From Fen-671 sp035502515 (GTDB taxonomy: Bacteria; Actinomycetota; Acidimicrobiia; Acidimicrobiales; Palsa-688): DNA of 64,000 bases. The stretch covers positions 1-64,000 of the forward strand of contig DATJUH010000099.1 in NCBI GenBank assembly GCA_035502515.1. The letters run 5' to 3'. The number at the start of each line of letters is the position of its first letter. Within the stretch, counting starts at the first letter, position 1. Positions 7,802 through 17,406 of the stretch are shown here, piece by piece. Under the pieces are notes generated by a model. That model did not search any database and was not told the DNA's origin. It saw nothing but the letters and a program-made list of their open reading frames with translations. The translations under genes were made by a program, and so were the position numbers.

Positions 7802-7991
7802 TGCCCACCACAGGCAACGTTCACCCGGTTGTGGCAGAAGATGTGTGACCTCCAGGAACGGTTTCTTTGACGACATACCGGGCGAAGGCCCTGCAACGCA
7901 GCACCGTTGGAGGTCGTCCCTGGCGAGCCGGGCGACAGGAGGGGAACAACAACCGCCCTATGGGCACCTGATCCGAGATCGGAGAACTCGC

Positions 7992-9599
7992 TTGAAAAAG
8001 ATCACACGCACATTCGCCACTCTCGCCGTTGCCACGTCGACCGTAGCCTTGGGCATCTCACCGGCCACCTACGCCGCCGCCAACACCGTCAGGGCCGCCG
8101 GCGGCAGCGGGGGTACGTTCACCGTTGGCGAACTGGAGCCACCGTCGTTCATACCCGGTCAAAACGAGGGTGCCGCCCTCGACGAGCTCAACGCCCTGTT
8201 CGCCCCGCTGACCAAGTTCAACGCGCTGGGGCAGCTCAAGTACGTACAGGCGCAGTCGATCACGCCGTCTACCGGCGACACAGCATGGACCATAAAGATC
8301 AAGCCCGGTTGGACCTTCCAGGACGGTGAGCCAGTCACCGCCCAGAGCTACATCAACGCCTGGAACGCCACCGCCTACGGCCCCAACGCGTGGGCCAACA
8401 ACGGCAACCTGGCCGACATTGCCGGCTACCCGGCCCTCAACCCGAAGTCGGGCAAGCCGGCCACCAAGGTGCTCTCCGGCCTCAGCGCTCCCAACGCCAC
8501 CACTATCGAGGTCCACCTCATCCACCCCGACAGCCAGTTCCCGCTCGAGCTGGCCACCTCGGCCTTCCTTCCCCTCCCCAACGCCTATTTTTCCAACCCG
8601 ACCAAATGGGAGTCGGCGCCTGTGGGCGATGGGCCTTATGAGGTGGTCGGGACCTGGCAACCGAACCGGTCTCTCACCGTCCAGCGCTACCCGGCCTACA
8701 AAGGCCCGGCGCCGCACGCCCAGGAGATCAAGTTCCTGATCTACACCACCACCGATACCGCCTTTACCGCCCTGCAGGCGGGCCAGGTGGATATCACAGG
8801 TATCGGCCAAGACGACTACGCACTGGCGGAAGACCGGATGCCGAAGGACGTTATTGCGTTCAACGCCCCGGCCATTGACTACCTAGGGTTCCCGCTCTAC
8901 AACTCGTACTTCAGCAACCCGTTGATAAGAGAGGCCATCTCGCTCGCCATCGACCGCCCCGCCATCAACAAAGCCCTCTTCGGCGACCTGCTGACCCCGG
9001 CGACGTCCATTCTCCCGCCGGCCGAGGCCGGGGCACCGACGGGGCTGTGCAAGTACTGCACGTACAACCCTGCGCTGGCCCGCAAGTTGCTGGCGCAAGC
9101 GGGTGGGTGGAAAGGTGGGCTCGTCCTTTGGTACCCGAGCAATGCCGGCTACCAGCAGGAGTACGAGGCGATTGCCAACGAGTTGTCGCAAAACCTGGGT
9201 ATAAAGCCGATCACGTTCAATGCGTCCCCGTTCACGCCCTTCCTGGCCGACCTGTCCGATAAGAAGGTCACCAACGGCATCTACCGGGGCCATTGGGGCG
9301 CCTACTACCCCAGCATGCAAAACACGCTGGAAAACCTGTTCGAGGTCAACAACCCCGGTTACACGGAGACTTACTTCACCACGCCGGCGTTGACCAAGCT
9401 CATAAACGAGGGCAACGGGGCCCCCAGCCTCAGCGGGTCGGAGGGGTACTACCGCCAGGCCGAGCAACTGATAATGAACTCGTTCCCGGTCGTCCCGCTC
9501 TTTTACGCCAAGTACGTTTATGTGCACACATCCGCGGTGTCCAACGTGGTCATAGACGTCAACCAGATAGAGCTGTCCGGCGTGACGGTGAACCACTGA
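7992..9599 (+). CDS. Oligopeptide ABC transporter substrate-binding protein (SBP family 5)
   Basis: This is a secreted solute-binding protein of 535 residues from the start chosen here. The TTG at 7992 follows GGAGAA by 6 bases and gives a textbook signal peptide (KKITRTFATLAVATSTVALG, cleaved near TYAAANT); a longer frame reaches back to 7845 but has no signal sequence. There is no lipobox Cys, so the protein is probably released or held without a lipid. The mature part has the SBP_bac_5 pattern, including WTIKIKPGWTFQDGEPVTAQ and the LIREAISLAIDRPAINK helix. It should deliver peptides to the permeases encoded downstream in the same operon. Confidence 0.9.
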   Translation: MKKITRTFATLAVATSTVALGISPATYAAANTVRAAGGSGGTFTVGELEPPSFIPGQNEGAALDELNALFAPLTKFNALGQLKYVQAQSITPSTGDTAWTIKIKPGWTFQDGEPVTAQSYINAWNATAYGPNAWANNGNLADIAGYPALNPKSGKPATKVLSGLSAPNATTIEVHLIHPDSQFPLELATSAFLPLPNAYFSNPTKWESAPVGDGPYEVVGTWQPNRSLTVQRYPAYKGPAPHAQEIKFLIYTTTDTAFTALQAGQVDITGIGQDDYALAEDRMPKDVIAFNAPAIDYLGFPLYNSYFSNPLIREAISLAIDRPAINKALFGDLLTPATSILPPAEAGAPTGLCKYCTYNPALARKLLAQAGGWKGGLVLWYPSNAGYQQEYEAIANELSQNLGIKPITFNASPFTPFLADLSDKKVTNGIYRGHWGAYYPSMQNTLENLFEVNNPGYTETYFTTPALTKLINEGNGAPSLSGSEGYYRQAEQLIMNSFPVVPLFYAKYVYVHTSAVSNVVIDVNQIELSGVTVNH

Positions 9600-9606
9600 C
9601 CCAAAT

Positions 9607-10962
9607 ATGGACTCACTGCTAGCCAGGCGGCTCCGCGCCGTCCCCGAGTTCGCCAATTTTCCTTTAGTTGACGAGCTGGCCGGGCAAGCGGGTCGCCTGG
9701 CGCAGTCCTACCCCGAAGTGGCTTCGGTCGTCCGGGTGGGGAGCTCACGTCTGGGGGAGCCCATCGAGGCGCTGCGGGTGACCGGGGACGGTCCCCTGGA
9801 AGCCCTCGTGTTCGGAGGTGTACACCCCAATGAGCCCATCGGAGGGTTGACCGCGCTCCATCTGGCCGAGTCACTTTGCACCGATGCAGAGTTGCGTAAC
9901 GGCCTTGGCTACAGCTGGACCATCATCCCGTGCATCGACCCTGACGGCATGCGCCTAAACGAGGGTTGGTTCAAAGGGCCTTTTCTCCGCAGTCACTACG
10001 GGCGCCATTTCTACCGGCCCGCAGCCGCGGAACAAGTGGAGTGGACATTCCCGTTCCAATATAAGAGGGCCTATTTCGATGGGGTAATGCCCGAGACGCT
10101 GGCCTTGATGCGCCAGATCGACGACCGCCGGCCAACCCTGATGTGCTCGCTCCACAACGGCGAGCTGGGTGGCGTCTACTACTACCTGTCCGAGCCGGTG
10201 CCGGCCATTTACGGGCAGCTCCAGGAAATACCGGCCAGCCTCGGGTTACCTCTCGACCTGGGCGAACCCGAGGCGCCGTACATCGAGCGGCTCGACGACG
10301 CCATTTACAAGATGATCCGCAGCGAAGACAGCTACGATTTCGCCGAGGCTTCCGGCGTTGACCCGCTCGCCCACCGCAGTGGCGCCTCCAGCGCCTCGTA
10401 CGCGGCCCGTCACGGGACAGTGACCCTGGTCAGTGAGCTTCCCTACTGGGTGGACCGGCGGGCCAATCGCCAGGAAGCCGCCGGCGAGACGTATGCCGCG
10501 CTGCTGAAGAAGCGGGCCGAAGACCTCCGGACCACCCTGGACATACTCGGTGGTGCCCTGGCCGCCGTCTCGGACCAGCTGGTCACCAGGTCGCCGTTTG
10601 TGAGGGCCTCAAAGGCCTTCATCACTTCGATAAGCGACGTCCCGACCCAGGACGAGTACCGGGCCAACCTGCCCGAGAGCGACCGGCCGGCAACCGTGGC
10701 CGAGGCCCACAGCCTGGAGGACATAGTCCATTGTTTCCGCCTACGCTATGGGGGGATCCTCCTGCGTGCCATGGACGGCGAGCTCGCCATCGGCAACGGC
10801 ACCCCGACGATCAGGGCTGAACGTGACAAACTGCTTGACGTGTACGACGTGTGGGCCGAGGAGGGGGACGCAGCCACACCTATGCCACCGGTCCCGGTCC
10901 GGGACCTCGTCGCCACGCAATATGGGGCCATCCTTGTCACGGCGGCCGCTCTGGCTGGATAG
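9607..10962 (+). CDS. M14-family zinc carboxypeptidase/deacylase-like protein
   Basis: This 451-residue protein has the M14 metallopeptidase zinc site: H73 and E76 in GVHPNEPIGG, and a third ligand H183 in CSLHNGELGG, 107 residues later. A likely catalytic Glu lies in TLVSELPYW near residue 280. No signal peptide is visible, so it should act in the cytoplasm. It starts 7 bases after the binding-protein stop and precedes the permease genes. That position suggests it trims or deacylates the peptides the transporter brings in. M14 members include carboxypeptidases and succinylglutamate desuccinylase-type amidases; I cannot decide between them. Confidence 0.85.
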   Translation: MDSLLARRLRAVPEFANFPLVDELAGQAGRLAQSYPEVASVVRVGSSRLGEPIEALRVTGDGPLEALVFGGVHPNEPIGGLTALHLAESLCTDAELRNGLGYSWTIIPCIDPDGMRLNEGWFKGPFLRSHYGRHFYRPAAAEQVEWTFPFQYKRAYFDGVMPETLALMRQIDDRRPTLMCSLHNGELGGVYYYLSEPVPAIYGQLQEIPASLGLPLDLGEPEAPYIERLDDAIYKMIRSEDSYDFAEASGVDPLAHRSGASSASYAARHGTVTLVSELPYWVDRRANRQEAAGETYAALLKKRAEDLRTTLDILGGALAAVSDQLVTRSPFVRASKAFITSISDVPTQDEYRANLPESDRPATVAEAHSLEDIVHCFRLRYGGILLRAMDGELAIGNGTPTIRAERDKLLDVYDVWAEEGDAATPMPPVPVRDLVATQYGAILVTAAALAG

Positions 10963-11041
10963 CCTGGCCGGCGCGCTGTGTGGTCGCCCATCGTCGCTCG
11001 CCGCCGCCACTACCAGCCACCGGCCGTCTGAGGAGTAGCGC

Positions 11042-11971
11042 GTGGGAAATTACGTAGTGAAGAGGCTCCTCCAGACCGCCATAGTCTTCATCGGGGTTAC
11101 CTTCATCATCTTCGGAGCGGTGTTCCTTATCCCCGGTAACCCGGTCGCCGCCCTGGGCAGTGGCCAGCCCCTGCCGGCCTCGACCGTGCACGACCTCGAA
11201 CTGAAGTACCACCTGAACGAGCCATTCCTCGAACAGTACGGCCGTTACATCCTCGGCCTCCTGCAAGGGAACTTCGGCACCAGCGTCGACACCGGGCAAA
11301 GCGTTTCCTCGCTGATGGCGCAGGCGTGGCCCGTCACCGTCACGTTGGCCCTCACCGCCTGGGCCATCGAAATAGTGGTCGGAGTCACGACGGGCGTTCT
11401 GGCCGCCCTCCGCCGGGGCGGCCTCTACGACCGGATGGTCATGTTCCTTACCATCCTTGCCGTGTCGGTCCCCATCTTCGTCGCCGCGTTTACCGCCCAA
11501 TATGTGTTGGGGGTCCAGTTCCACCTGGTCCCGGTGGCGGGAACGTCGGACGGCTGGCCGATGAGCTATCTCGTGCCGGGACTGGTGCTGGCTCTGTTCA
11601 GCCTGGCCACGGTCGGCCGGTTGACCCGGGCTTCGCTACTGGAGAGCCTGTCGAAAGAGTACGTGCACACCGCCGTCGCCAAAGGCCTGCCCAAACGGTG
11701 GGTGATCGGTAAACATGCGCTCCGGAACTCGATTATCCCCGTCATCACTTACCTCGGTATCGACCTCGGCTTTCTCCTGGGCGGGGCCATAGTGATCGAA
11801 GGCGTATTCAACCTGCCGGGGGTAGGCCTGCTCATATTCAACGCCATAGAAAACAAAGATGGGACCGTCGTAGTGGGCGTCGCCACCGTGTTCGTGCTTG
11901 TCTTCCTGCTCGGTAACCTCGTCGTCGACGTGCTCTACGCCGTCCTGGACCCGCGAGTGCGCTACAAATGA
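11042..11971 (+). CDS. Oligopeptide ABC transporter permease, DppB/OppB type
   Basis: This 309-residue inner-membrane permease has the DppB pattern: an N-terminal transmembrane segment (LQTAIVFIGVTFIIFGAVFL), a long loop containing LKYHLNEPFLEQYGRYILGL, then five more membrane spans. The EAA-type loop VHTAVAKGLPKRWVIGKHAL contacts the ATPase. The GTG start at 11042 is preceded by GAGGAGTA. It overlaps the next permease gene by 4 bases (ATGA), indicating translational coupling. Confidence 0.92.
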   Translation: MGNYVVKRLLQTAIVFIGVTFIIFGAVFLIPGNPVAALGSGQPLPASTVHDLELKYHLNEPFLEQYGRYILGLLQGNFGTSVDTGQSVSSLMAQAWPVTVTLALTAWAIEIVVGVTTGVLAALRRGGLYDRMVMFLTILAVSVPIFVAAFTAQYVLGVQFHLVPVAGTSDGWPMSYLVPGLVLALFSLATVGRLTRASLLESLSKEYVHTAVAKGLPKRWVIGKHALRNSIIPVITYLGIDLGFLLGGAIVIEGVFNLPGVGLLIFNAIENKDGTVVVGVATVFVLVFLLGNLVVDVLYAVLDPRVRYK

Positions 11972-12912
11972 TCCCGGCGTGGAGCGGCCGGAGCGAGCTT
12001 CCGGAGCCAACCGGCGACGCCGCAGAGGCGGCGGCCGAGACCACCGCCGTCGAGCCGGGCGCCAGTTTCCTGGCCGACGCATGGTCAGAACTGGTCCACA
12101 ACCCGCTGTTCATCATCTCCGGCGCGATCGTGGTGCTGATCCTGGCCATCGTCATATTCCCGGCCCCATTTGCCGGCTTGTTCGGGCACGGCAACCCTCA
12201 TGCGTGCAATCTGGCCGACAGCAACGAAGGGCCGCGCGCCGGCCACCCCTTCGGTTTCGACGTGCAGGGGTGCGATCTCTACGCCAACGTGATCTATGGG
12301 GCCCGCCCGACGGTCACGATCGGGTTGCTCGTTACCGGCACGAGTTTGATGATCGCCATCGTGCTGGGGAGCCTGGCGGGTTTCCTCGGGGGAGCGGTCG
12401 ATACCATACTCGGCCGGCTGGCCGATGTCTTCTTCGGTTTCCCCTTCATTCTCGGCGCCATAATTATCCTCACGGTGATCCCGGAGCGGAACGTCCTCAC
12501 CGTCTCGTTGGTCCTGATCATTTTCGGGTGGCCGGTCATGACCCGGCTGATGCGCTCCACTGTGCTCGGGGAGCGGAGCAAGGACTACGTACTGGCGGCG
12601 AGGAGCCTGGGGGCCAGCAATATGCGCATCCTCCGCAAGCACATCCTGCCAAACGCGGTGGCCCCCGTCATCGTTTACGCCACCCTCGTCACCGGCGGCA
12701 TCATGGTGGCCGAAGCCACGCTGACGTTCCTCGGGGTCGGTCTCCAGGCACCGGCTATTTCCTGGGGCCTGGAACTGGCGTCGGCTCAAACCGAAATCCA
12801 GCAGTACCCGCACCTGCTCATATTCCCGGGGTTGTTCCTGAGCATTACCGTGCTCGCCTTCGTCACCCTTGGCGACACGCTGAGAGACGCGCTCGACCCG
12901 AGGCTGCGATGA
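11968..12912 (+). CDS. Oligopeptide ABC transporter permease, DppC/OppC type
   Basis: This 314-residue permease is the partner of the DppB-type subunit. It has the family's N-terminal cytoplasmic region, a first membrane span near residues 47-68, and a large loop containing HPFGFDVQGCDLYANVIYGA, which corresponds to the LGTDxxGRD motif of the family in a variant form. The ATPase-contact loop is DYVLAARSLGASNMRILRKH. Start and stop codons overlap the neighbouring genes, so the five transporter genes are one operon. Confidence 0.92.
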   Translation: MIPAWSGRSELPEPTGDAAEAAAETTAVEPGASFLADAWSELVHNPLFIISGAIVVLILAIVIFPAPFAGLFGHGNPHACNLADSNEGPRAGHPFGFDVQGCDLYANVIYGARPTVTIGLLVTGTSLMIAIVLGSLAGFLGGAVDTILGRLADVFFGFPFILGAIIILTVIPERNVLTVSLVLIIFGWPVMTRLMRSTVLGERSKDYVLAARSLGASNMRILRKHILPNAVAPVIVYATLVTGGIMVAEATLTFLGVGLQAPAISWGLELASAQTEIQQYPHLLIFPGLFLSITVLAFVTLGDTLRDALDPRLR

Positions 12913-14009
12913 CACTGGAAGTAGGCCGGCCCCTCCAGGGCGCGCCACTGGGGCACGAAAGAGCCTCGCTCCTCGATGTAAAGGATCTCTCGGTCGAGTT
13001 CCGCCTCCGGAAGAAAGTGGTGCACGCGGTCAACGGTTTCTCCTGTTCGGTGAGCCCCGGTGAGACGCTGGCCATACTCGGGGAATCCGGGTCGGGGAAG
13101 AGCGTCACCGCCCACGCCATAATGGGCACACTGAACACCACCACAGCCAAGGTCACCGGAGGCGAGGTGTGGTTCGAAGGCCGTGACCTGCTGCGCCTCC
13201 CCGACCGGGAACGCCGCCGGGTCAGGGGCAGGAAGATCGCCATTATTTTCCAGGACTCACTGTCGGCCTTGAACCCCCTATTCACAGTGGCCAACCAGAT
13301 CGGCGAAATGTTCCGTTTTCATGACGGCATGAACAAGCGGGCGGCAGAGCGGGCCGCCGTCGACCTGATGGGACGCGTGGGCATCCCAGACGCGCGGAGA
13401 CGCGCCGGCGCCTACCCGCACGAGTTCTCGGGGGGCATGCGCCAGCGGATCATGATCGCCATGGCCCTGGCCCTCGACCCGGCGCTGCTCATCGCCGACG
13501 AACCCACCACTGCCCTTGATGTGACCGTCCAGGCCCAAATAATGGAGCTCCTGAAAGACCTCCAGAGGGAAATGGGTATGGGCCTGGTCCTCATCACCCA
13601 TGATCTCGGCGTGGTGGCCGATATGGCCGACCGTATCGTCGTGATGTACGCGGGGAAAGCCGTCGAGGTGAGCCCGGTCCATGACCTCTATAGTTCACCG
13701 GGTCATCCCTACACTGCCGGGTTGCTCCAGTCGATCCCCCGGCTGGACAGTGCCGAAGACGAGCTGCGCCCCATCGGGGGGGCTCCGCCGGACATGACCA
13801 GACTGGCCACGGGGTGCTCGTTCCAACCCCGCTGCCGCTGGGCGCAAAATATTTGCAAAGGGGAACCGCCGCCGTTGCGTACCGTCGCCGATGGGCGCCG
13901 CAGTGCTTGCCACTTCGCCGAGGCCGTGCTCCACGGCGACGAGGCTGTGCTCCATGGTGACCAGGCGGTGCTCGTGGGCGACGAGGCCTCGGGTGACGAG
14001 CATGCCTGA
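12909..14009 (+). CDS. Oligopeptide ABC transporter ATPase, DppD/OppD type
   Basis: This 366-residue ATPase has Walker A GESGSGKSV, signature FSGGMRQRI, Walker B LLIADEPTTALDV and the H-loop ITHDLGVVAD. The C-terminal oligopeptide-transporter extension has Cys residues in GCSFQPRCRWAQNICKGEPP, as in Fe-S-containing DppD proteins. The ATG at 12909 overlaps the permease stop; a long upstream extension in the same frame is only a shadow of the permease gene. The tail carries three 7-residue repeats of the type (E/Q)AVL(H/V)GD. Confidence 0.92.
   Translation: MTLEVGRPLQGAPLGHERASLLDVKDLSVEFRLRKKVVHAVNGFSCSVSPGETLAILGESGSGKSVTAHAIMGTLNTTTAKVTGGEVWFEGRDLLRLPDRERRRVRGRKIAIIFQDSLSALNPLFTVANQIGEMFRFHDGMNKRAAERAAVDLMGRVGIPDARRRAGAYPHEFSGGMRQRIMIAMALALDPALLIADEPTTALDVTVQAQIMELLKDLQREMGMGLVLITHDLGVVADMADRIVVMYAGKAVEVSPVHDLYSSPGHPYTAGLLQSIPRLDSAEDELRPIGGAPPDMTRLATGCSFQPRCRWAQNICKGEPPPLRTVADGRRSACHFAEAVLHGDEAVLHGDQAVLVGDEASGDEHA
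13920..13982 (+). repeat. Three in-frame 21-bp tandem repeats at the 3' end of the DppD-type gene
   Basis: Units at 13920-13940, 13941-13961 and 13962-13982 encode EAVLHGD, EAVLHGD and QAVLVGD. They differ mainly at third positions, indicating an older duplication kept in frame. They lie beyond the conserved domain and look like a tolerated expansion. Confidence 0.75.
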
Positions 14010-15009
14010 CAACGGCGCCATCCTGGAAGCGACGAACGTGTCGAAGGCATACCCTCTGCGCCGGGGCGTCCTTTTCGGCCGCGGCGCCGGGTCGTTACAG
14101 GCCGTGGACGACGTGAGTTTCAGTCTCTCGCATGGCGAGGCCCTGGGCGTAGTGGGTGAGTCCGGCTGCGGCAAATCCACCCTGGCGCGGGTGCTTATGG
14201 GGCTGGAAAAGCCGACGGGGGGCGAAGTCCGCTTCCGGGGCCGCAACCTTTTCGACCTGGGGCCGCAAGAACTGCGTGAGGTGCGCAAGCACATCCAGAT
14301 CGTGCTGCAGGATCCCTACACGTCACTCAACCCGAGGATGACTATCGGAGAGACCCTCACCGAGCCGTTCGAGATCCACCCGGGCCTCTGCCCCCGCCCG
14401 CAACGACGAGGGCGCGTGCAGGAGTTGCTGGAGATGGTCGGTCTTTCCGGCGACTTCGCCCGCCGGTACCCGCACCAGTTTTCGGGCGGCCAGCGCCAGC
14501 GGATCGTCGTGGCCAGAGCGCTCGCCGTGCGGCCAGAAATCCTCGTCTGCGACGAACCTGTCTCGTCGCTGGACGTGTCGGCTCAAGCTCAGATCCTCAG
14601 TTTGTTGCGTACCCTGCAGCGCGAGCTCAACCTGTCATACGTTTTCATCGCCCACGATCTGTCCGTCGTCCGCTACGTTTCGGACCGGATCGCGGTCATG
14701 TACCTCGGGCGCATCGTCGAGCTCGGCACCAAGGCCGACGTCTGCGGCCATCCGAGCCATCCCTATACCCAGGCTCTGTTCTCGGCCGCTCCGATACCCG
14801 ACCCGGCTCTGCGGGGAGTGCGGCGGCGGATCGTCCTCGAAGGCGACGTGCCGAGCCCGATCAACCGCCCATCGGGTTGCCGGTTCCGCACGCGGTGCTG
14901 GAAAGCGCAGGAGGTATGTGCGGCCACCGAACCAGAGCTCCGTGCCGTCCTTGACGGCTCTCTGCGCGCCGCCTGCCACTTCGCCGTCCCCGAACCGGCC
15001 GGGCGGTGA
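14002..15009 (+). CDS. Oligopeptide ABC transporter ATPase, DppF/OppF type
   Basis: This 335-residue second ATPase of the importer has Walker A GESGCGKST, Q-loop IQIVLQDPYTSLNPRMT, signature FSGGQRQRI, Walker B ILVCDEPVSSLDVS and the C-terminal oligopeptide extension (SGCRFRTRCWKAQEVC). The chosen ATG at 14002 overlaps the stop of the DppD-type gene, so the two subunits should be made in equal amounts as a heterodimer. It is the last gene of the operon. Confidence 0.92.
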   Translation: MPDNGAILEATNVSKAYPLRRGVLFGRGAGSLQAVDDVSFSLSHGEALGVVGESGCGKSTLARVLMGLEKPTGGEVRFRGRNLFDLGPQELREVRKHIQIVLQDPYTSLNPRMTIGETLTEPFEIHPGLCPRPQRRGRVQELLEMVGLSGDFARRYPHQFSGGQRQRIVVARALAVRPEILVCDEPVSSLDVSAQAQILSLLRTLQRELNLSYVFIAHDLSVVRYVSDRIAVMYLGRIVELGTKADVCGHPSHPYTQALFSAAPIPDPALRGVRRRIVLEGDVPSPINRPSGCRFRTRCWKAQEVCAATEPELRAVLDGSLRAACHFAVPEPAGR

Positions 15010-15153
15010 CAATAGCCCACTGACGGGTGCCGGTCCCGGCGCCACAAGTGCCACAACCCTCGAAAGCCTTACCGCGGGCCCTGCCACAGGTAAGACTTGG
15101 GCCGGGCGCCGGAAACCAGGGGCGCTCGAGACCGTAGCACCAGGGGCCGAGCA

Positions 15154-17391
15154 TTGCAGCAACACATAGCCACCCCGGACCGGGGGTTCCGCGGCGATAT
15201 ACAGGGCCTGCGCGCCGTCGCGGTGCTGGTGGTGGTGTTCTACCACGCTCACGTCAGCTTTCTGGGCGGCGGGTATACCGGCGTTGACATCTTCTTCGTC
15301 ATTTCCGGCTTCCTCATCACGGACCTTTTATGGCGCGAGATTGAGCAGACGGGCAAAGTGTCATTTTCTTCTTTCTATGGCCGGCGCATTCGGCGGCTGC
15401 TGCCCATGGCCGTCCTGGTCCTGTCCGTGACCATGGTCGTGTCACTTCGCGTGCTCCCGCCGCTCGAGTTGCGGTCCGTGTGGAAAGACGGCGTGGCCAC
15501 AGCTCTCTATGCGGGGAACTACCGCTTCGCCGCCGTCCAAACCAACTACCTCCTGTCGTCGGCGCCGCCGTCGCCCTTCCAGCAGTACTGGTCTCTGGGA
15601 GTGGAGGAACAGTTTTACCTCCTATGGCCGCTGTTGCTGTTGCTGGTCCCCACTGTGGTCTGGCGCTTTTCAGGCTCCCGCAACCCTTTCCGGCCGTCCA
15701 GGGCCAAAGCGCCGGCGCACGCCAGAGTGAGCCCGCCATCGCGGGGGGCTGCCTTGGTCGTGTTGGGCGTCCTGGCCGCCGGTTCCTTCGCCTTCTCCTT
15801 ATGGTTGACATGGGCGGACGAACCGTGGGCCTTTTTCTCCCTGCCCACCCGGGCCTGGGAGTTGGCGGCCGGAGGCTTGATCGCCCTTGCCGCGCCGATC
15901 TTGCGCCGAGCCCCTGCCAGTGCCGCCGCAGTGGCGGGCTGGGCCGGCCTGGCTGCCGTCGCCTTTTCGGTCTTGGCCTTTACTCCCACTACCACTTTCC
16001 CTGGTACGGCGGCGTTGGCGCCAGTGCTGGGAACGGCCGCCATCTTGGGCGCGGGCCTGAACCACCGCGCCAGAGGCTACCCGGGAGTGGCATTAGGCCG
16101 GCGACCTCTCCTTTTTATCGGTGCCATTTCCTACTCGTGGTACCTCTGGCACTGGCCGGTACTAGTACTGGCGCCTGACATACTCGGCCACTCCCTCTCG
16201 GAGAGCACCGCCGTCCTGGTGGCCGCAGGCAGCGGCATTTTGGCCTGGGTTACCTACCGGTGGGTCGAAGCACCAGCCCGACGCTCGCAGTGGTTAACCG
16301 TGCGCCCGCGCCGCAGCCTGGTGGGAGGATTCGGGCTGAGCGCCGCCGGTGTGAGCACCTGTGTGGTCGTGGCCCTGCTCGTACCCCCATTGACCGGACG
16401 CGGCGACGCGCCGGTAGCCGGGGCATCCGGCCGGAGGCCCACACTCGACGCCTTGAGCGAGGGCCGTTCCGGCGGGACGACGCCAACGGCCGTTAGCACC
16501 GCCCAAACCCGGTTGGTCACAGACCAGCGTCAGTTGGCCATTGCCCTGGCCAATTCGGCCCGCACCGTCGATGTCCCGAGCAACCTTCAGCCCTCGCTTC
16601 TGAACGCCGCCGGGAGTGAAGCGCCCCCCTTTTTCGATGGCTGCCTTTTGAGCTTTACCGACACCTGGGCCCCGCCGTGCGTCTTCGGCGACATCGGTTC
16701 GCCCACCACCGTGGTCCTGTTCGGTGACTCGCACGCGGCGATGTGGTTCCCGGCCCTGGACGAAATCGCCAATGCCCGCCATTGGCGACTGGTGGTCTGG
16801 ACGAAGGCTACCTGCCCGCCGGCGGACGTCACCCTTGTCAGCCCGGACCTGGGGCGCACCTACACCGAGTGTGACGAATGGCGCCGCGACGTCACCTCGC
16901 AGATATATTCGCTCCACCCTCGCCTCGTGGTTCTGGGCACCGCGCCCAATTACGATTCTCCTTATGGCATCATCGAGGACGGGCCGATGTGGCTCGCCGG
17001 TCTGGCCCACACCGTGAGGGTGCTGCGGTCGAGCGGCGCTCGGGTAATGGTCCTCGGTCCGGTCGAGTCGCCCGATTGGGTGGTGCCTGATTGCCTCTCT
17101 GCCCACCTGTACGACGTCCCCGCTTGCAACGTGACCCCTCGGGAAACACACGCCGGGCCTGGCCTCGTCGGCTACGACAACGCCGGCCAGATCGCCGAAC
17201 GCGATGCCGTGGTGAGTGCCGGCGGTGCGTTTGTCGACGTAAAGCCGTGGTTCTGTGCGGAGACAACCTGCCCGGTAATCGTGGACAACTTGCTCGTGTT
17301 CCGCGACAACAGCCATATAACGGTGCAGTACGCCGACTTCCTGGCCCCACTTATCAGCGACGAAGTGGACCTCGTCCTCCACCTGCCCTGA
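15154..17391 (+). CDS. Membrane acyltransferase (OafA/YrhL type) with C-terminal SGNH domain
   Basis: This large membrane enzyme of about 745 residues transfers acyl groups (often acetyl) to cell-surface sugars. The N-terminal acyltransferase-3 domain has the hallmark RGDIQGLRAVAVLVVVFYHA and GVDIFFVISGFLIT, then about ten membrane spans ending near residue 400. A long Ala/Ser/Thr-rich linker leads to a periplasmic SGNH-type domain with VVLFGDSHAAMW (nucleophile Ser) and DNSHITVQYADFL (Asp-His pair). The likely start is a TTG at 15154 after AGGGGCC; an upstream start near 15097 is possible. No lipopolysaccharide genes are nearby, so the target may be an exopolysaccharide or wall polymer. Confidence 0.88.
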   Translation: MQQHIATPDRGFRGDIQGLRAVAVLVVVFYHAHVSFLGGGYTGVDIFFVISGFLITDLLWREIEQTGKVSFSSFYGRRIRRLLPMAVLVLSVTMVVSLRVLPPLELRSVWKDGVATALYAGNYRFAAVQTNYLLSSAPPSPFQQYWSLGVEEQFYLLWPLLLLLVPTVVWRFSGSRNPFRPSRAKAPAHARVSPPSRGAALVVLGVLAAGSFAFSLWLTWADEPWAFFSLPTRAWELAAGGLIALAAPILRRAPASAAAVAGWAGLAAVAFSVLAFTPTTTFPGTAALAPVLGTAAILGAGLNHRARGYPGVALGRRPLLFIGAISYSWYLWHWPVLVLAPDILGHSLSESTAVLVAAGSGILAWVTYRWVEAPARRSQWLTVRPRRSLVGGFGLSAAGVSTCVVVALLVPPLTGRGDAPVAGASGRRPTLDALSEGRSGGTTPTAVSTAQTRLVTDQRQLAIALANSARTVDVPSNLQPSLLNAAGSEAPPFFDGCLLSFTDTWAPPCVFGDIGSPTTVVLFGDSHAAMWFPALDEIANARHWRLVVWTKATCPPADVTLVSPDLGRTYTECDEWRRDVTSQIYSLHPRLVVLGTAPNYDSPYGIIEDGPMWLAGLAHTVRVLRSSGARVMVLGPVESPDWVVPDCLSAHLYDVPACNVTPRETHAGPGLVGYDNAGQIAERDAVVSAGGAFVDVKPWFCAETTCPVIVDNLLVFRDNSHITVQYADFLAPLISDEVDLVLHLP

Positions 17392-17406
17392 ATGGAGTAG
17401 AAGTAG

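Noticed and set aside
11898..12908. N-terminal extension of the DppD-type ATPase frame
   Set aside because: It is the out-of-frame shadow of the DppC-type permease gene; the ATG at 12909 overlaps the permease stop as expected in an operon.
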